A stretch of DNA of 64,000 nt from Paramecium sonneborni (lineage: Eukaryota > Ciliophora > Oligohymenophorea > Peniculida > Parameciidae). Made by a program: the position numbers and the translations under genes. This document shows positions 39,218-51,309 of this stretch, one piece after another. A model generated the notes under the pieces. It saw only the letters and a program-made list of their open reading frames with translations, had not been told where the DNA came from and made no database searches. Numbering within the stretch: position 1 is the first letter of the stretch; the number at the start of each line of letters is the position of its first letter. The stretch is from contig CAJJDN010000043.1 in NCBI GenBank assembly GCA_905182985.1, positions 286,112 through 350,111 of the forward strand, given 5' to 3'.

Positions 39218-39668
39218 ATGAAATTTATTAGAAGTTTGTAGGATCAGCAGTTTTAAAATTATGTTTGTAATCATTTTTTAGGAAGTTTATTAAGAGTAAA
39301 ATAGGATATATTTTTGGACTTAAAAGATGTTATTAAATAATTAATATTTATTGAATAACAAATTCAATGTTATATTTAAATTAAGAAGATTTCAAAATTA
39401 GATTTTGATTCAAAAAAATGTTTTAATTTGGTTTCTTAACTTTTTACTTATGGAAGAACATTTTAAATTATAACATTTTTTATTAAATCATGGATTAGGC
39501 TTCTCAGAAATTTTTAATTAATATAATTAACTTTCTCTTTTTTATAATTATTTTAAATCTATATTTTGTAAGACTTAATCTAAAAATCTTTTTTATAAGA
39601 TCATATCCTAAATTCAAAGATATAAAAAACGAATAAATGGGTAAATGATTAAAATTTATTACAATAAA
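39218..39668. other. Gap with two opposing weak ORFs
   Basis: On + a frame from ATG 39218 (MKFIRSLQDQQFQNYVCNHF) reads as a plausible helical protein for about 110 residues (LLRVKQDIFLDLKDVIKQL) but then runs on antisense into the end of the kinesin gene. On - a frame of about 120 codons starting MIQQKMLQFKMFFH also stays open. The + frame looks more protein-like and may be a small gene whose end I cannot place. 38981-39217 holds nothing supportable. Confidence 0.3.
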
Positions 39669-40698
39669 TCATTTCCCTGATGAATTTGAGTAATTAAAAA
39701 ATTTAGCTTTTGGAGTATCATTACTAGAATTCCAAAATTTAGGACTCCTTTCAATAGCATAGTATTTTTATTTTGTTTATAATAATTCCTTCTCCATAGA
39801 CTAATACTTCAAACTTCTTGAAGGTTATGCTTAAATTAAATTTTAAATTTCCTATTTACAATCCTTTAATGATAAATAAATTAGAATTACAATAACTTCT
39901 TATAATAATAGTTGCACTGATTATATAATCTTTTCTCCATCTTCTAATCTATTTGATCTATTTTTATCCAATCCTAGAATCTAATATAATTTGCACATTT
40001 GACTATTTAATCTTTAATTTTCAAGTAAAAGTTTTTACTATAATTTATATATGATTATTACTGTATCATAAATTAATTTTGAATGAGCATCAATTCCATA
40101 ATAAGATTTGAATGTTCCATCTGAAAATTTATATCTATGAGATGATGATGGTGTTTCTCTCATTGATATATCATTAGCAGTTTCAGAATATTTAGATCCA
40201 GGAATATGCTAACTTCCAATAGATCCTCTTTTTGATTTCAAAACTTCATCTTATAAAATCTGAACTTTAAATAAAGCTTATTCTTTTTATTTATTTATCT
40301 ATTAATTCTCATATTCTCTTTCAGCCTTAAATAATATATGGAAATAATTACTAATATGGCATTATGTTCTTATTCAAGTCTTGAATATTAATCTTTTATT
40401 TATTTTATTTCATCTTCCTATTACTAACAAAATTAATTTGCCTTCTCATGCACTTCTTTCAATGTTTACTCACTTTATAATAATGCTTATTCTAATTATT
40501 CAATAATCTTATATAAATTCATCTTTTACTTTTAACTTTTAATCCAAACTTTATTTTAACTTTTTGTTTTCTTTGGCTAATTAATCTTATGAATTAAATG
40601 AAGCATTAAGCATTGAAGCACTGCTTGAATTCTAAAAACCATATTCCTTTTAAGGAGTTTTTTACTAAAAAATTCTTTTTTAAGTTTTACTGTCAGAA
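39604..40698 (+). repeat. First copy of a 1,095-bp exact duplication flanking N 40699
   Basis: Identical to 40700-41794 (offset 1096), same orientation, one N between. It covers the kinesin-12-like 3' end and 65 bp beyond its stop. Confidence 0.9.
39669..40698 (-). pseudogene. Duplicated 3' end of the kinesin-12-like gene (assembly duplicate)
   Basis: Last part of the kinesin-12-like CDS, with stop TGA 39671-39669 after [16 protein letters not shown]. It is identical to 40765-41794 and cut at its 5' side by N 40699. It is probably the same locus counted twice. Whichever copy is kept, the real gene ends with this sequence. Confidence 0.8.
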
Positions 40699-40699
40699 N

Positions 40700-41794
40700 T
40701 ATCCTAAATTCAAAGATATAAAAAACGAATAAATGGGTAAATGATTAAAATTTATTACAATAAATCATTTCCCTGATGAATTTGAGTAATTAAAAAATTT
40801 AGCTTTTGGAGTATCATTACTAGAATTCCAAAATTTAGGACTCCTTTCAATAGCATAGTATTTTTATTTTGTTTATAATAATTCCTTCTCCATAGACTAA
40901 TACTTCAAACTTCTTGAAGGTTATGCTTAAATTAAATTTTAAATTTCCTATTTACAATCCTTTAATGATAAATAAATTAGAATTACAATAACTTCTTATA
41001 ATAATAGTTGCACTGATTATATAATCTTTTCTCCATCTTCTAATCTATTTGATCTATTTTTATCCAATCCTAGAATCTAATATAATTTGCACATTTGACT
41101 ATTTAATCTTTAATTTTCAAGTAAAAGTTTTTACTATAATTTATATATGATTATTACTGTATCATAAATTAATTTTGAATGAGCATCAATTCCATAATAA
41201 GATTTGAATGTTCCATCTGAAAATTTATATCTATGAGATGATGATGGTGTTTCTCTCATTGATATATCATTAGCAGTTTCAGAATATTTAGATCCAGGAA
41301 TATGCTAACTTCCAATAGATCCTCTTTTTGATTTCAAAACTTCATCTTATAAAATCTGAACTTTAAATAAAGCTTATTCTTTTTATTTATTTATCTATTA
41401 ATTCTCATATTCTCTTTCAGCCTTAAATAATATATGGAAATAATTACTAATATGGCATTATGTTCTTATTCAAGTCTTGAATATTAATCTTTTATTTATT
41501 TTATTTCATCTTCCTATTACTAACAAAATTAATTTGCCTTCTCATGCACTTCTTTCAATGTTTACTCACTTTATAATAATGCTTATTCTAATTATTCAAT
41601 AATCTTATATAAATTCATCTTTTACTTTTAACTTTTAATCCAAACTTTATTTTAACTTTTTGTTTTCTTTGGCTAATTAATCTTATGAATTAAATGAAGC
41701 ATTAAGCATTGAAGCACTGCTTGAATTCTAAAAACCATATTCCTTTTAAGGAGTTTTTTACTAAAAAATTCTTTTTTAAGTTTTACTGTCAGAA
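40700..41794 (+). repeat. Second copy of the 1,095-bp duplication
   Basis: Partner of 39604-40698; continuous with the unique body of the kinesin gene upstream (higher coordinates). Confidence 0.9.
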
Positions 41795-44700
41795 CTACCA
41801 TATAAAGGTTATCCCTTTAAATAAATCATTTATTTACTTTCAATTCTTTTATTGGAGAAAGTGTATTATCAATCTTACTTAATAACTCAGATGCCTCATA
41901 TATTTTTTATTTTTAGCTATGTTTCTTCTCAAAATCTAACTATTACTAAATCTTTTTATTTTATTATTTATAATCTTCTACTTACTTTATTTAAAACTCT
42001 AATTCTCTTCTTAATCTATCAACTTCTCTCTTATATGAATCACTTTAAGTATCATTTATTTATAATTATTACTTTAAAGAAAATAGCTCTTTTGATAGAT
42101 TTGTCAATTAGTTAGATTATTATAATATCTAATTAGTTTAGTTCAATTTATTCTATTCTACCTAATTCATTAATGTATTTTAAGCCTCTAATTATTAAGT
42201 TTTGTATTTTACTTAATCAGACAATTTATAAATTATTTCATCTTTCTTCAATATCTCTTATTTCTCATAATTTAAATCTTATTGAATCTCATCAATTTAA
42301 TTCAATAATTCTTAATTTTCTTTCTTTAAATTTTCACAATTCAATCTTATTTACATATTCTATTCTCTTTACTCTTATTCTGACTTCTTAATTTCCATTT
42401 ATATTTTTCTACTTTGTTCCAATTCTTCTTAAATTGTGAGCATTTCTTAATTAAATTTTTACATTTCATTTTATTACTATTATGCTAATACTTTATTTTT
42501 TTGTTTAATTTCCTAAATTTCTTTCTTTGAATGCTATAGATCCTCTTATAGAGAATGTAATTAAATTTATGACTATTAATATTTTTATTAAATATCTGTC
42601 TAGCTTTATTATAACTCATTCATTTTTCCTTAAAGTATTTATTTTTATAATCTAATCTCTTCTAATTCTAATATTTTATTTTCTTATTAAGAAATCTAAT
42701 CAATCAATTTTATTTTTTCTTATTTTAATTAATCTGTCTCCTTCTTAAGTGACACTGTTTATTATTATTAATTATCTAGTTATTTGTTTAATTTTTGATT
42801 TTCTTATTTGATAGAATCAATTTCGTTTTTTTGACTTTAATATTATTAAGAAATTTATTAAAATAGATGAACTTCTTTATTCAATTTATCTACTTCTTTT
42901 TTATAATGAATAACCCAAATCTTTTATTCCTCAACTCCTTAATTACTTGATATTAATTATTGCTATAAATCTTTAATTTAATTTTTTAATTAATTTGATG
43001 TAATGTCTCTATCTTTTATAACTGTTTATAATTTAACTTCTAATGTATTAATAGCTTATTCTTTTTTTTTTATATCTTCTTAAAAGATTTGTTTTTCTTT
43101 TTCTAAATCTTTAATCTTTTTTTCAGTAGTCTTCATATTTTATGTATTTTAAAAATTCTATTACTTATTTACTGTGTCTTCTGCTTCCAATTTCATTTGT
43201 AAATGATCTACTTCACTTTACTTAGATTATAAAATCTCATTTAAAGATTTCATCTTTTCATCATATATTTAAGTAGATGTATTCTCTTTCATTTATAATT
43301 CATTAATTATTTATTATTATTTTTCTAATTACTAATTTTATTAATTGATTGTTCCTTTCAATTCAGAATTGCAATTTGAATATTTATCTATTACTATTGA
43401 TGCTTCAGCTAATCTATTACTATAATCATCAAGATCCTCTTTTAATTTAGTAATTTCAATATCTTTTCCTTTAATTATATCAAATAGAAGATTTTATTAA
43501 TTCATAAAATCCTCATTTTAAACTTACAAATCATATTCTTTCTATTCAATATCTGCTCTCAATTATTCAATTACTTATTCTTTCTCTGGAATAGCTCTGC
43601 TTTATAACTCAAAACAATTATCTTCAAATTCTTTTTGTTTTTCATTTACTTAAATTAATTGTTCTTTAAATTCTTCATCTTTGCTTAATAACTCTTAAAC
43701 TGCCTGATTCAACTCTTCCTTCTTAGTCAATAGCTCTTATTCCTATTATTTTATAATAATCTTCTTTTCTTCTAATAACTTTTCATAACTCTATTTTATT
43801 TCTCTTATTTCTAAATCTTTTTCCTATTATTTTCTCTCATAATCATTCTTTTATTATTATAATTCTTTATCTTTCTACTCTATTATCTTTTATTATTATT
43901 CATAAACATCTTCAAATTAAACTTATTTTTCTTCTAATTATAATTCATAATCATTTCTTTCCTTATCTATCTCATATTCTAATTTATCTTATTTTTCTTT
44001 TAAAAGCTAAGGATAAAAAGAAATTTACCTAAAATTCAATATTTTTATTTTCCAATTTTAATTGTCTCTCTGTTAATTCTTTATTCTATGATTAAATTTA
44101 ATTTGTCAATTGTTTAATTTAACTCTAAATTTCTGCTTCTTATTAATTAACAAACTAATCCAATTATCGTTTATTTTCATTTGTCAGTTATTCTATCTCA
44201 AATTTATGTTATTTCACCAAAGCATTTATCTGACTCTCATGCTCTAATTAAATATTATTTTTATCAATTTTAGATTTATTGTTCATAATTTGAAGTTCAT
44301 TTTAATATTATTATTCTTATTACTCTTTTTATTTAATGATTTCTTAAATTTATTTCAATAAATCATCAATTTATTATTAACTTTCTAATTATATATTTTA
44401 TTTTTCTCTTATCAATTAAAGATGTTATTATTTAAGATCAGTGTTTTCTTTTAAATTAGAATCAATTTAATTGATTAAATTATTTTGTTCTTACATTGAT
44501 TTTTGTAATTGAATAAGTAAATTTTCATTTTATTGTTTCTATTCTTGTAAAGAATTATTTAAAACTTCTAAATTTTGATTACTTTGGATTTATAAATTTT
44601 CTTTTTCAGATTTTAAAGAATTGTTTTACTATTTTAATTAATCATTTTCAGTCTTATATTAATTGATAGTATTAGTTAAAATCTCTTATTATTATTTTGT

Positions 44701-46852
44701 TTATTATAATTCTTGCTATTATTATGAAAGTTATTATTATAATTATAGAACTTCTTATTTACTTTCTTCTAATTTTTAATTTAATAGATTAACATCTTAA
44801 ACTTATATTTAATTTTATTCAACAATTTATTGTATTTCTTATTCTTTTTATGCTAATAATAGATTTAATTCTTCAACAGCTCTACTTTTGAGTTCCAATT
44901 ACTCATTTTATTAATCTAAAGTTAAATCTCTTTACTTATGATCAATGATTTTAATTTCATCTTTAATATCAAGTGTAATTCCTATCTTATCAAGAGATTA
45001 TTTAATTTTTTCTTCTTTATCTGTTTATTTGTTAAATTGTTCATTAAGTTTTTCTTTTTCATTTTGTAATTATGTAAACTCTTCTACAGGTACATAAACT
45101 TAAGATAGTTGTTATTAAATTTATTTTTGTAATTTTTTTCTTTCATCTAAAGATCCCTTATATGATAAATGAGATTTATTACATTAACAGTTGCCACAAT
45201 AGTGTTGAGCAATTAAACATTTTCATTAATTTATAATTTAGCTTTATCAACATTTTTTGCTGAACCTTCTTTGATTCTAAGACTATCAGAGAATTTCTTC
45301 ATTACTGCTGCTTAACTTAAAAGTGCTTTAGATAGTTCTTCTTAATAATCATTAGATAAATCTTCAGCTCCATTAGCATGTTTTAATCTCACAATTTATT
45401 CATTTTACAATCTAATAATTAATTTTAATTGTTATTCAAGTTAAGAACTTAATTAAAAAGCTTCCCTTAATTCTTTAATACCACTGAGGTACTTTTCAAT
45501 TTCAACATAAAGTGCAGTTTCACTTTCAGTTGATTATTCAAGATAAACTTTAAGTATTTCTTCTAATTTAATATATCTCTGATCAGTTGCATTAAGATCT
45601 TCAAAATTAATATTATGCATAACTAAACAATAAATAAAACATTTACTGATATTTTATTTGGAAGGAGATTCAGCTAATTTAGAAGTACTTTAGAGACCTA
45701 CAATCCATTTAGCTAATTCTTATTTTAATCTTTTAATTTCATTTTTTAGACTTTCTAAAGATCCACTTTCATCTTCATTAACTCTAGCTTTATTCTTAAC
45801 TTATTTAACTCTTTTAGAGAACAAAAGAGTTGATAGTGTTTCTTAATAAAATAAGTTAGATTATTATATATTAGCAATTAGATGAGTTCTAGAATTACCT
45901 CCTAAAGAATCTTTGAGTAAGAATGTTAACTTAGAATCCCTATAATGAACATATCTATTTTATTCTTTATCTTCTACAAGTGAATTGATTACATTTCCTA
46001 GAATATGAAGACTTCTATTGATTTAACAACCTTCTCTAAGTCTTTCACCTTAAACTTAAGTGTGTTTTTATCTTTCACTACCAGCAAGATCTACAAAATG
46101 AAATCTGGAAAATCTATGATTAATAAGCGAATGACTTTATCTTCTTGATTCCAATTAAACTGTAAATACACTATGCGAACGTGAAGATTCAAAATTCATT
46201 TATGTAGATGAAATGTGTCTATTCTCATTACCTCTCTAAACTACTTCCATAGCTTCTATAACATTGGCACAACATTCTTCAGTCAAAAATTCAACGTATA
46301 CTCCTTTATTTAGATCCTCTCGAAGTTATAAGCTACCCAAATCAGGATTAAGAAGATCAATGATATGTTCATTATAAATTTCGAGATGTGAGCATTTTAT
46401 TAAGTATTCAACTGAGGGATCTTTTTCTTAGTCCTCAAATACACATCCAAAGAGATAATCTATAATACGTGGTAATACTCCTGGCTATTATGATGTCCCT
46501 GTCATAGTATATGTTTTCCCTGACCCTGTTTAACCATATACAAACACACATCCGTTGTAGCCTATAATTACAGTTAAGCATACCTTCTAAACAATTGCTG
46601 GCTTATTGTTATCCAATCATCTAAAAAATATCTTCCTATGTAGTATCTGGTCCAGCTACATTATCGAATGAAAAGAATTTCTACTCTTACTGATTCTATC
46701 CCTCTATGATGATGGTATTCTTCAGGTTTGGATCAATTCGAATACACGTCTTTCCTTCTTCAAACATGGGTCTAGTTACATGCCTTTTTAATGTACTTTA
46801 TTCTTATTGAAACTTATATGTTATCTCGTTCTTGTTGTTTCCTCTCTGTCAT
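40765..46852 (-). CDS. Kinesin-12-like motor with a very long coiled-coil tail
   Basis: N-terminal motor of about 370 residues: [16 protein letters not shown]-loop [42 protein letters not shown], and [17 protein letters not shown]. The neck [33 protein letters not shown] matches kinesin-12 (KIF15/POK) necks (KNKAxVNED...). Some 1,600 residues of Gln/Glu/Lys/Leu coiled coil follow, with very dense TAA/TAG codons. The gene ends SNSSGK and TGA. Introns seen: 46772-46796 (25 nt), 46562-46583 (22), 45623-45646 (24), 45157-45182 (26), 44007-44028 (22). The sum is not a multiple of three, so at least one more intron lies in the tail. Kinesin-12 motors walk to microtubule plus ends and act in spindle or cell-plate organisation; in a ciliate a micronuclear spindle or cortical role is possible. 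The start ATG lies 14 bp from that of GlnRS. Confidence 0.88.
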
Positions 46853-46866
46853 TTTAATTAAAATAA

Positions 46867-48963
46867 ATGTAATATTTTGTCAAACCTTTCATTCGCATAC
46901 CCCTCTATCATTATTCATAATTCATCCCTTCTATTGCATCAACCCTTAAAAATCTTTCTCCTACTTAACTTACTTAATTCCATCAACTTATTTAAAATGA
47001 TGACGAAAAACAACTTAAATTGATTGCCTATCTAGTTTAAAAACTAAAACCAGGATTGATTCCATATAAACACATTTTACTTTAATAAATAAGAAGTAGA
47101 TCTATTGAATCAAATCAGGATTTGGAATATGCAATTAAATTGATTCAAAAAATACAAAATCCAGAATTCTATCTTAATGAATATATTAATACCATATAAG
47201 AAAAAAGAATACATTCATGTATAATTTAAATTAATTAAAAATATCCTGGTCTTTGTAAAAGTGAACAGTTAGTAAGAATATAAGAACAATTTCCAGAATG
47301 CACTTAAGAATTAATGAACAAAATGATTGTAAATAGATAGAATTAACCTAAATAATAAATTTACTAGAAAATTTAGACATTTACGCCTAGAGATATACCT
47401 GAATAACATAATGAGCCAGAATAATTAGAGAAACATAAATATATTACATAGGGTAAAATAGTATTAAGATTTCCACCTGAACCAAATGGATTTTTGCATT
47501 TGGGACATGTTAGATCAATAAGATTAAATTTTTATTCAGCTGAATAATTAAATGGGGATTGTTATTTAAGATATGATGATACTAATCCTGCAAATGAAAA
47601 GCAAATATATATTGATTAAATAGAAGATAATGTAAAATGGTTTGGACATAAACCAACTCATATAACTTATGCTTCAGATTATTTTCCATTTATTTTTGAT
47701 TGTGCAATTAAATTAATTAAAGAAAATAAAGTATTTTATTAAATTAAAGTATAGGCTTTCATTTGTGAATAAAATAGAGAAGAAATGAAAGAATTCAGGC
47801 GAAATAAATAACCATCTCCATATAGAAATAGAGATATGAATGAAAGTTTACGTATTTTTAATGAAATGCAAGAAGGAAAATATCCTGAGAGTAAATATAC
47901 TTTAAGACTTAAAATTGATTATCAACATTCAAATCCTACTTTAAGAGATCCAGTAGCTTATAGAGTATTATATACTTAACATCCTAAAAGTGGTGATAAA
48001 TGGAAAGTATATCCAATGTATGATTTTGCACATTGTATATGTGATTCATTAGAAAATATTACTCATTCTCTTTGTACTTTAGAATTTGAGATAAGAAGGG
48101 AATTATATTATTGGATATTATCAAATTTGAATTTATATAAACCATTTGTTTATGAGTTTTCAAGATTAAATGTTTCTAATAATATGTTATCTAAAAGAAA
48201 AATTGGGAAAATGATAGAAATGGGAATTGTTAATGGATGGGATGATCCTCGATTATTAACTTTAGCTGGTCTTAGAAAAAGAGGATATACACCTTAAGCT
48301 ATTAATGATTTTATAGATTAAGTAAGTGTTCCTAGAGGTGGAAATGAATAAATTATATCTATTAAATTATTAGAAAATTGTATAAGAAAGGAATTAGATA
48401 AGAAAGTCCCTAAAATTATGGCTATTCTTAATCCAATTTTGATTGATGTAGAAATTGACAAAAATACTATTAAATAAGTTTATGTTTAATAAGATGATGT
48501 AAAGCTTATTGATAATCCAGAATTTTATGGTTTATCACCAAATAAATAAGTTTGTCTAAGATTTTTTGGTGTAGTTCTTTGTGAAGATATAATTTTAGAG
48601 AATGATAAACCAAAATATATAAAAGTCAAATTAATATCTACAGATTTAAATGATAGAAAGAAATTAAAAGGTTAAATTAATTGGTTAGATAAATAAGATT
48701 GTATAGCTGCAACTGTTAATGAATATTCATATCTTTTTGATACAGAAAATCCTGCAGAAATTCCAGAATTTTGGAATTAAATTAATAAAAATTCATTACA
48801 AATCTATGACGTTAAAGTACCAAAGTCATTAGAATATAAAATTGGAGATAGATTTTAATTTGAACGTAATGGATTTTATATAGTGGATTCACTTAAAGAT
48901 GGTCATATCTATTTCAATAAAATAGTTGGACTTTCAGAGGGAGAGAAGAAAAATCTTAAGTGA
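46867..48963 (+). CDS. Glutaminyl-tRNA synthetase (class I)
   Basis: Intronless, 698 residues. Catalytic features: [22 protein letters not shown] with the HIGH-type motif HLGH near residue 210; DDTNPANEK; the GlnRS-specific [32 protein letters not shown]; and the KMSKS-type loop LSKRK near residue 441 inside [19 protein letters not shown]-terminal beta-barrel anticodon-binding part follows. Residues about 45-200 are the eukaryotic N-terminal GlnRS extension. The first 45 residues ([19 protein letters not shown]...) contain Lys, Arg, Ser and no Asp or Glu, like a mitochondrial targeting peptide. No other in-frame ATG precedes the conserved part, which fixes the start at 46867. The enzyme charges tRNA-Gln, here including the suppressor-type tRNAs that read UAA and UAG. 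Confidence 0.95.
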
Positions 48964-49974
48964 GTTGTTTATATGTTAGAATTAAAAATTTATATTGTTT
49001 ATAATTTAATTATGTAATAAATTACAAATTAGAAATTTGTGTCACTTAGAGAACAATTAACTACCTCTTATAAATAATCTCAGATATTTTCTACCTACAA
49101 ACATTAAAATCAACTATATTAATCTTCCATTATTTAGAGTTAAGATAGTTGCATAGAGTGGTATTAATTTTATAGTCTTATATCTATATTCCTTTTTTAC
49201 CATACTAAAAACATTATTTCAAAAATCATTCTTATTTAAAAGAATTATAGGAGATATTTAAATATATAATTATTTCATAAAAAACTTAGATAACTTAGAA
49301 ATAGGAAATTTGTTATTGTTGAATTTCATTAAATTGAAAAAAATTATATTGAAGATTTAATATTTAAGATATTTTACAAAAATATCATCACTTTATTATT
49401 ATATCTCAACAATTTAAGATTTACATTCCTTTTTTTAAAATATATTATGATTATTGTAGTAGATTTTAATGAGAAAATATCATTAAATTACGCAAGTGTC
49501 AACAAAGTTCATTGGAAAAAATAAATATTTTTATAAATTCAAAATATTTTACTTGAATTTAAGATTAAAAAAATTAATTAGAGTTTAAAAACGAAATTAG
49601 AATTTTTGAAATAAACTTTCTGAATTATCTATACAAGTAAAAATTTCATGGAATCAAATATTTACAGTTAAAATGTTACATAATTCACTATTGAATAAAT
49701 AAAAAAGAATGTCTATTAAAGTAACTTTAGGTATTCTACACAATGAAATTTTGATATTTTGAATAAAATAAATAAATTCCTTTAATCCAATTACCAATTT
49801 AATAATTGGAGTAAATATCAATTAAAAACAGTATCATAGTAACTATTTTTCTCAAAGGAACAATAACTTTTCAACATTAATCAATTTTGGAAGCCTATAG
49901 ATTAATAGAAGAATACTAATAAATTAACCTCATAAAATAGAAATTTGGTTAATAAGACATGATCGATACCAATA
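48964..49974. other. Intergenic stretch with a weak ORF upstream of a coiled-coil gene
   Basis: Mostly featureless AT-rich sequence. Between about 49760 and 49990 a + frame reads IPLIQLPIQQLEQISIKN...QSILEAYRLIEEYQ, which looks like protein and lies in a different frame from the next gene. It may be its 5' exon joined by an intron I could not place. Confidence 0.35.
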
Positions 49975-51309
49975 ATGTCAGTTAAAGTTAAATTATATGA
50001 ATTTATTTATTAATTTATAAATTTTTCATAAATCTGCCATTATTTTATATTCTAAATAACTTATATCAAATTATTACAATTTAAACCAATAAAAACTTAA
50101 GTTGAAGATGTTATTATTGAATTAGAATTTAGTAGAATTGATTTATCTTATTTAGAAGCTAAAAAAAAAATTATTAGTAAATTTATTATTCTAAAAGTTT
50201 TCTTCAGATTCTTTCAAATAAACAAAAGTATAGGAGTTATTTTTTTAACCCTTCTTAAGAAAATCAATAGAAAATTAATAAGTGAGTTCATAAAAGTAAA
50301 TTTTATTTATAAATTTAGACTATTTTTTAGTGATGAATTCTGTGAAATTGAGTTATGTTTGACCTCTGATTTTGGTAACTAAATTTCTGAAAACTTACCT
50401 TATTAAGGATCTTTGTAAATTTAGAAACTACAAGAGAATTAACAATTTATTTTTGAAAATGAAATAATTGGATTAAAATAATAAATTGAATAATTACAAA
50501 CTAAAACTAGAATTGAGAATGAAAAACTTCTTTAATAAATAATAGAATATTAAGATTAAATGAAAGAACATCAAAATGTCTAAATGGGATTTGATGATTT
50601 ATTAAAATTAGAATAAGAGTCAAGATCAGAAATATCTTAGAAATATAAAGAATTATTATAGCTTAATAACAATTTGAAATATGATATTATGGAGAAAGAA
50701 AATTAAATTGAAGATCTGTAATATTAACTTAGAATTGTAGAAGCAGAGAAAAAGTTTAACAAAGATTAAGAAGAAAAATTAAGAAAGGGGCAAGAGATTA
50801 TGGTTAATAATAATTAATTCTAAGATCTTAAGATTTAAATTGCGGATCTTATAAGGTTATAGAAAGAGTAATAATTTGAAATGAAAAAAAATAATGAAGT
50901 GATAGATTATTTGTAGAAGTTAGTAGAAGAATATAAGAATAAAATTAAAGAATTAATTTATGGAAAAAGTTAAGCAGAATAAAAAATCGATACTTTTAGA
51001 GAAGAATTAGAATAATCTCATTAAAAATGCTAATATTTTACTATCCTATTAGAATAATATAAGGGGGATGTTGTTGATTTGATAAATAAATACATTTAAA
51101 GTTAAAGTTTACTTAGCGAACAATAAGAAAATTTTAATCTTCAAAATTAAACAGTTATTTCTCAAAGTGTTTAAATATAAGAGCTAAAATAAAAATTACT
51201 TATAAAAGATATGAAAGAAAAAGATAACTTATAATTATAATATAGTTTTTAATAGAATTACAAGAATGATAATGATATTTGTTAAGCAAATTTAGATATA
51301 AAAATATGA
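49975..51309 (+). CDS. Coiled-coil protein, 444 residues (start uncertain)
   Basis: Open without introns from ATG 49975 (MSVKVKLYEFIYQFINF) to TGA 51307-51309. Residues about 1-150 are Phe/Ile/Lys-rich and may contain unrecognised introns. Around residue 135 a short ordered-looking part appears (EIELCLTSDFGNQISENL), then about 290 residues of coiled coil (ENEIIGLKQQIEQLQTKTRIENEKLLQQI...). The globular-head-plus-coiled-coil plan is reminiscent of centriole proteins such as SAS-6, but I could not match the SAS-6 head, so no name is given. An upstream exon around 49760-49990 is possible. Confidence 0.55.

Noticed and set aside
41852..42391. Two hydrophobic-looking plus-strand ORFs
   Set aside because: Antisense of the kinesin-12-like coiled coil; Leu/Ile/Ser-rich shadows of Gln/Glu/Lys codons.
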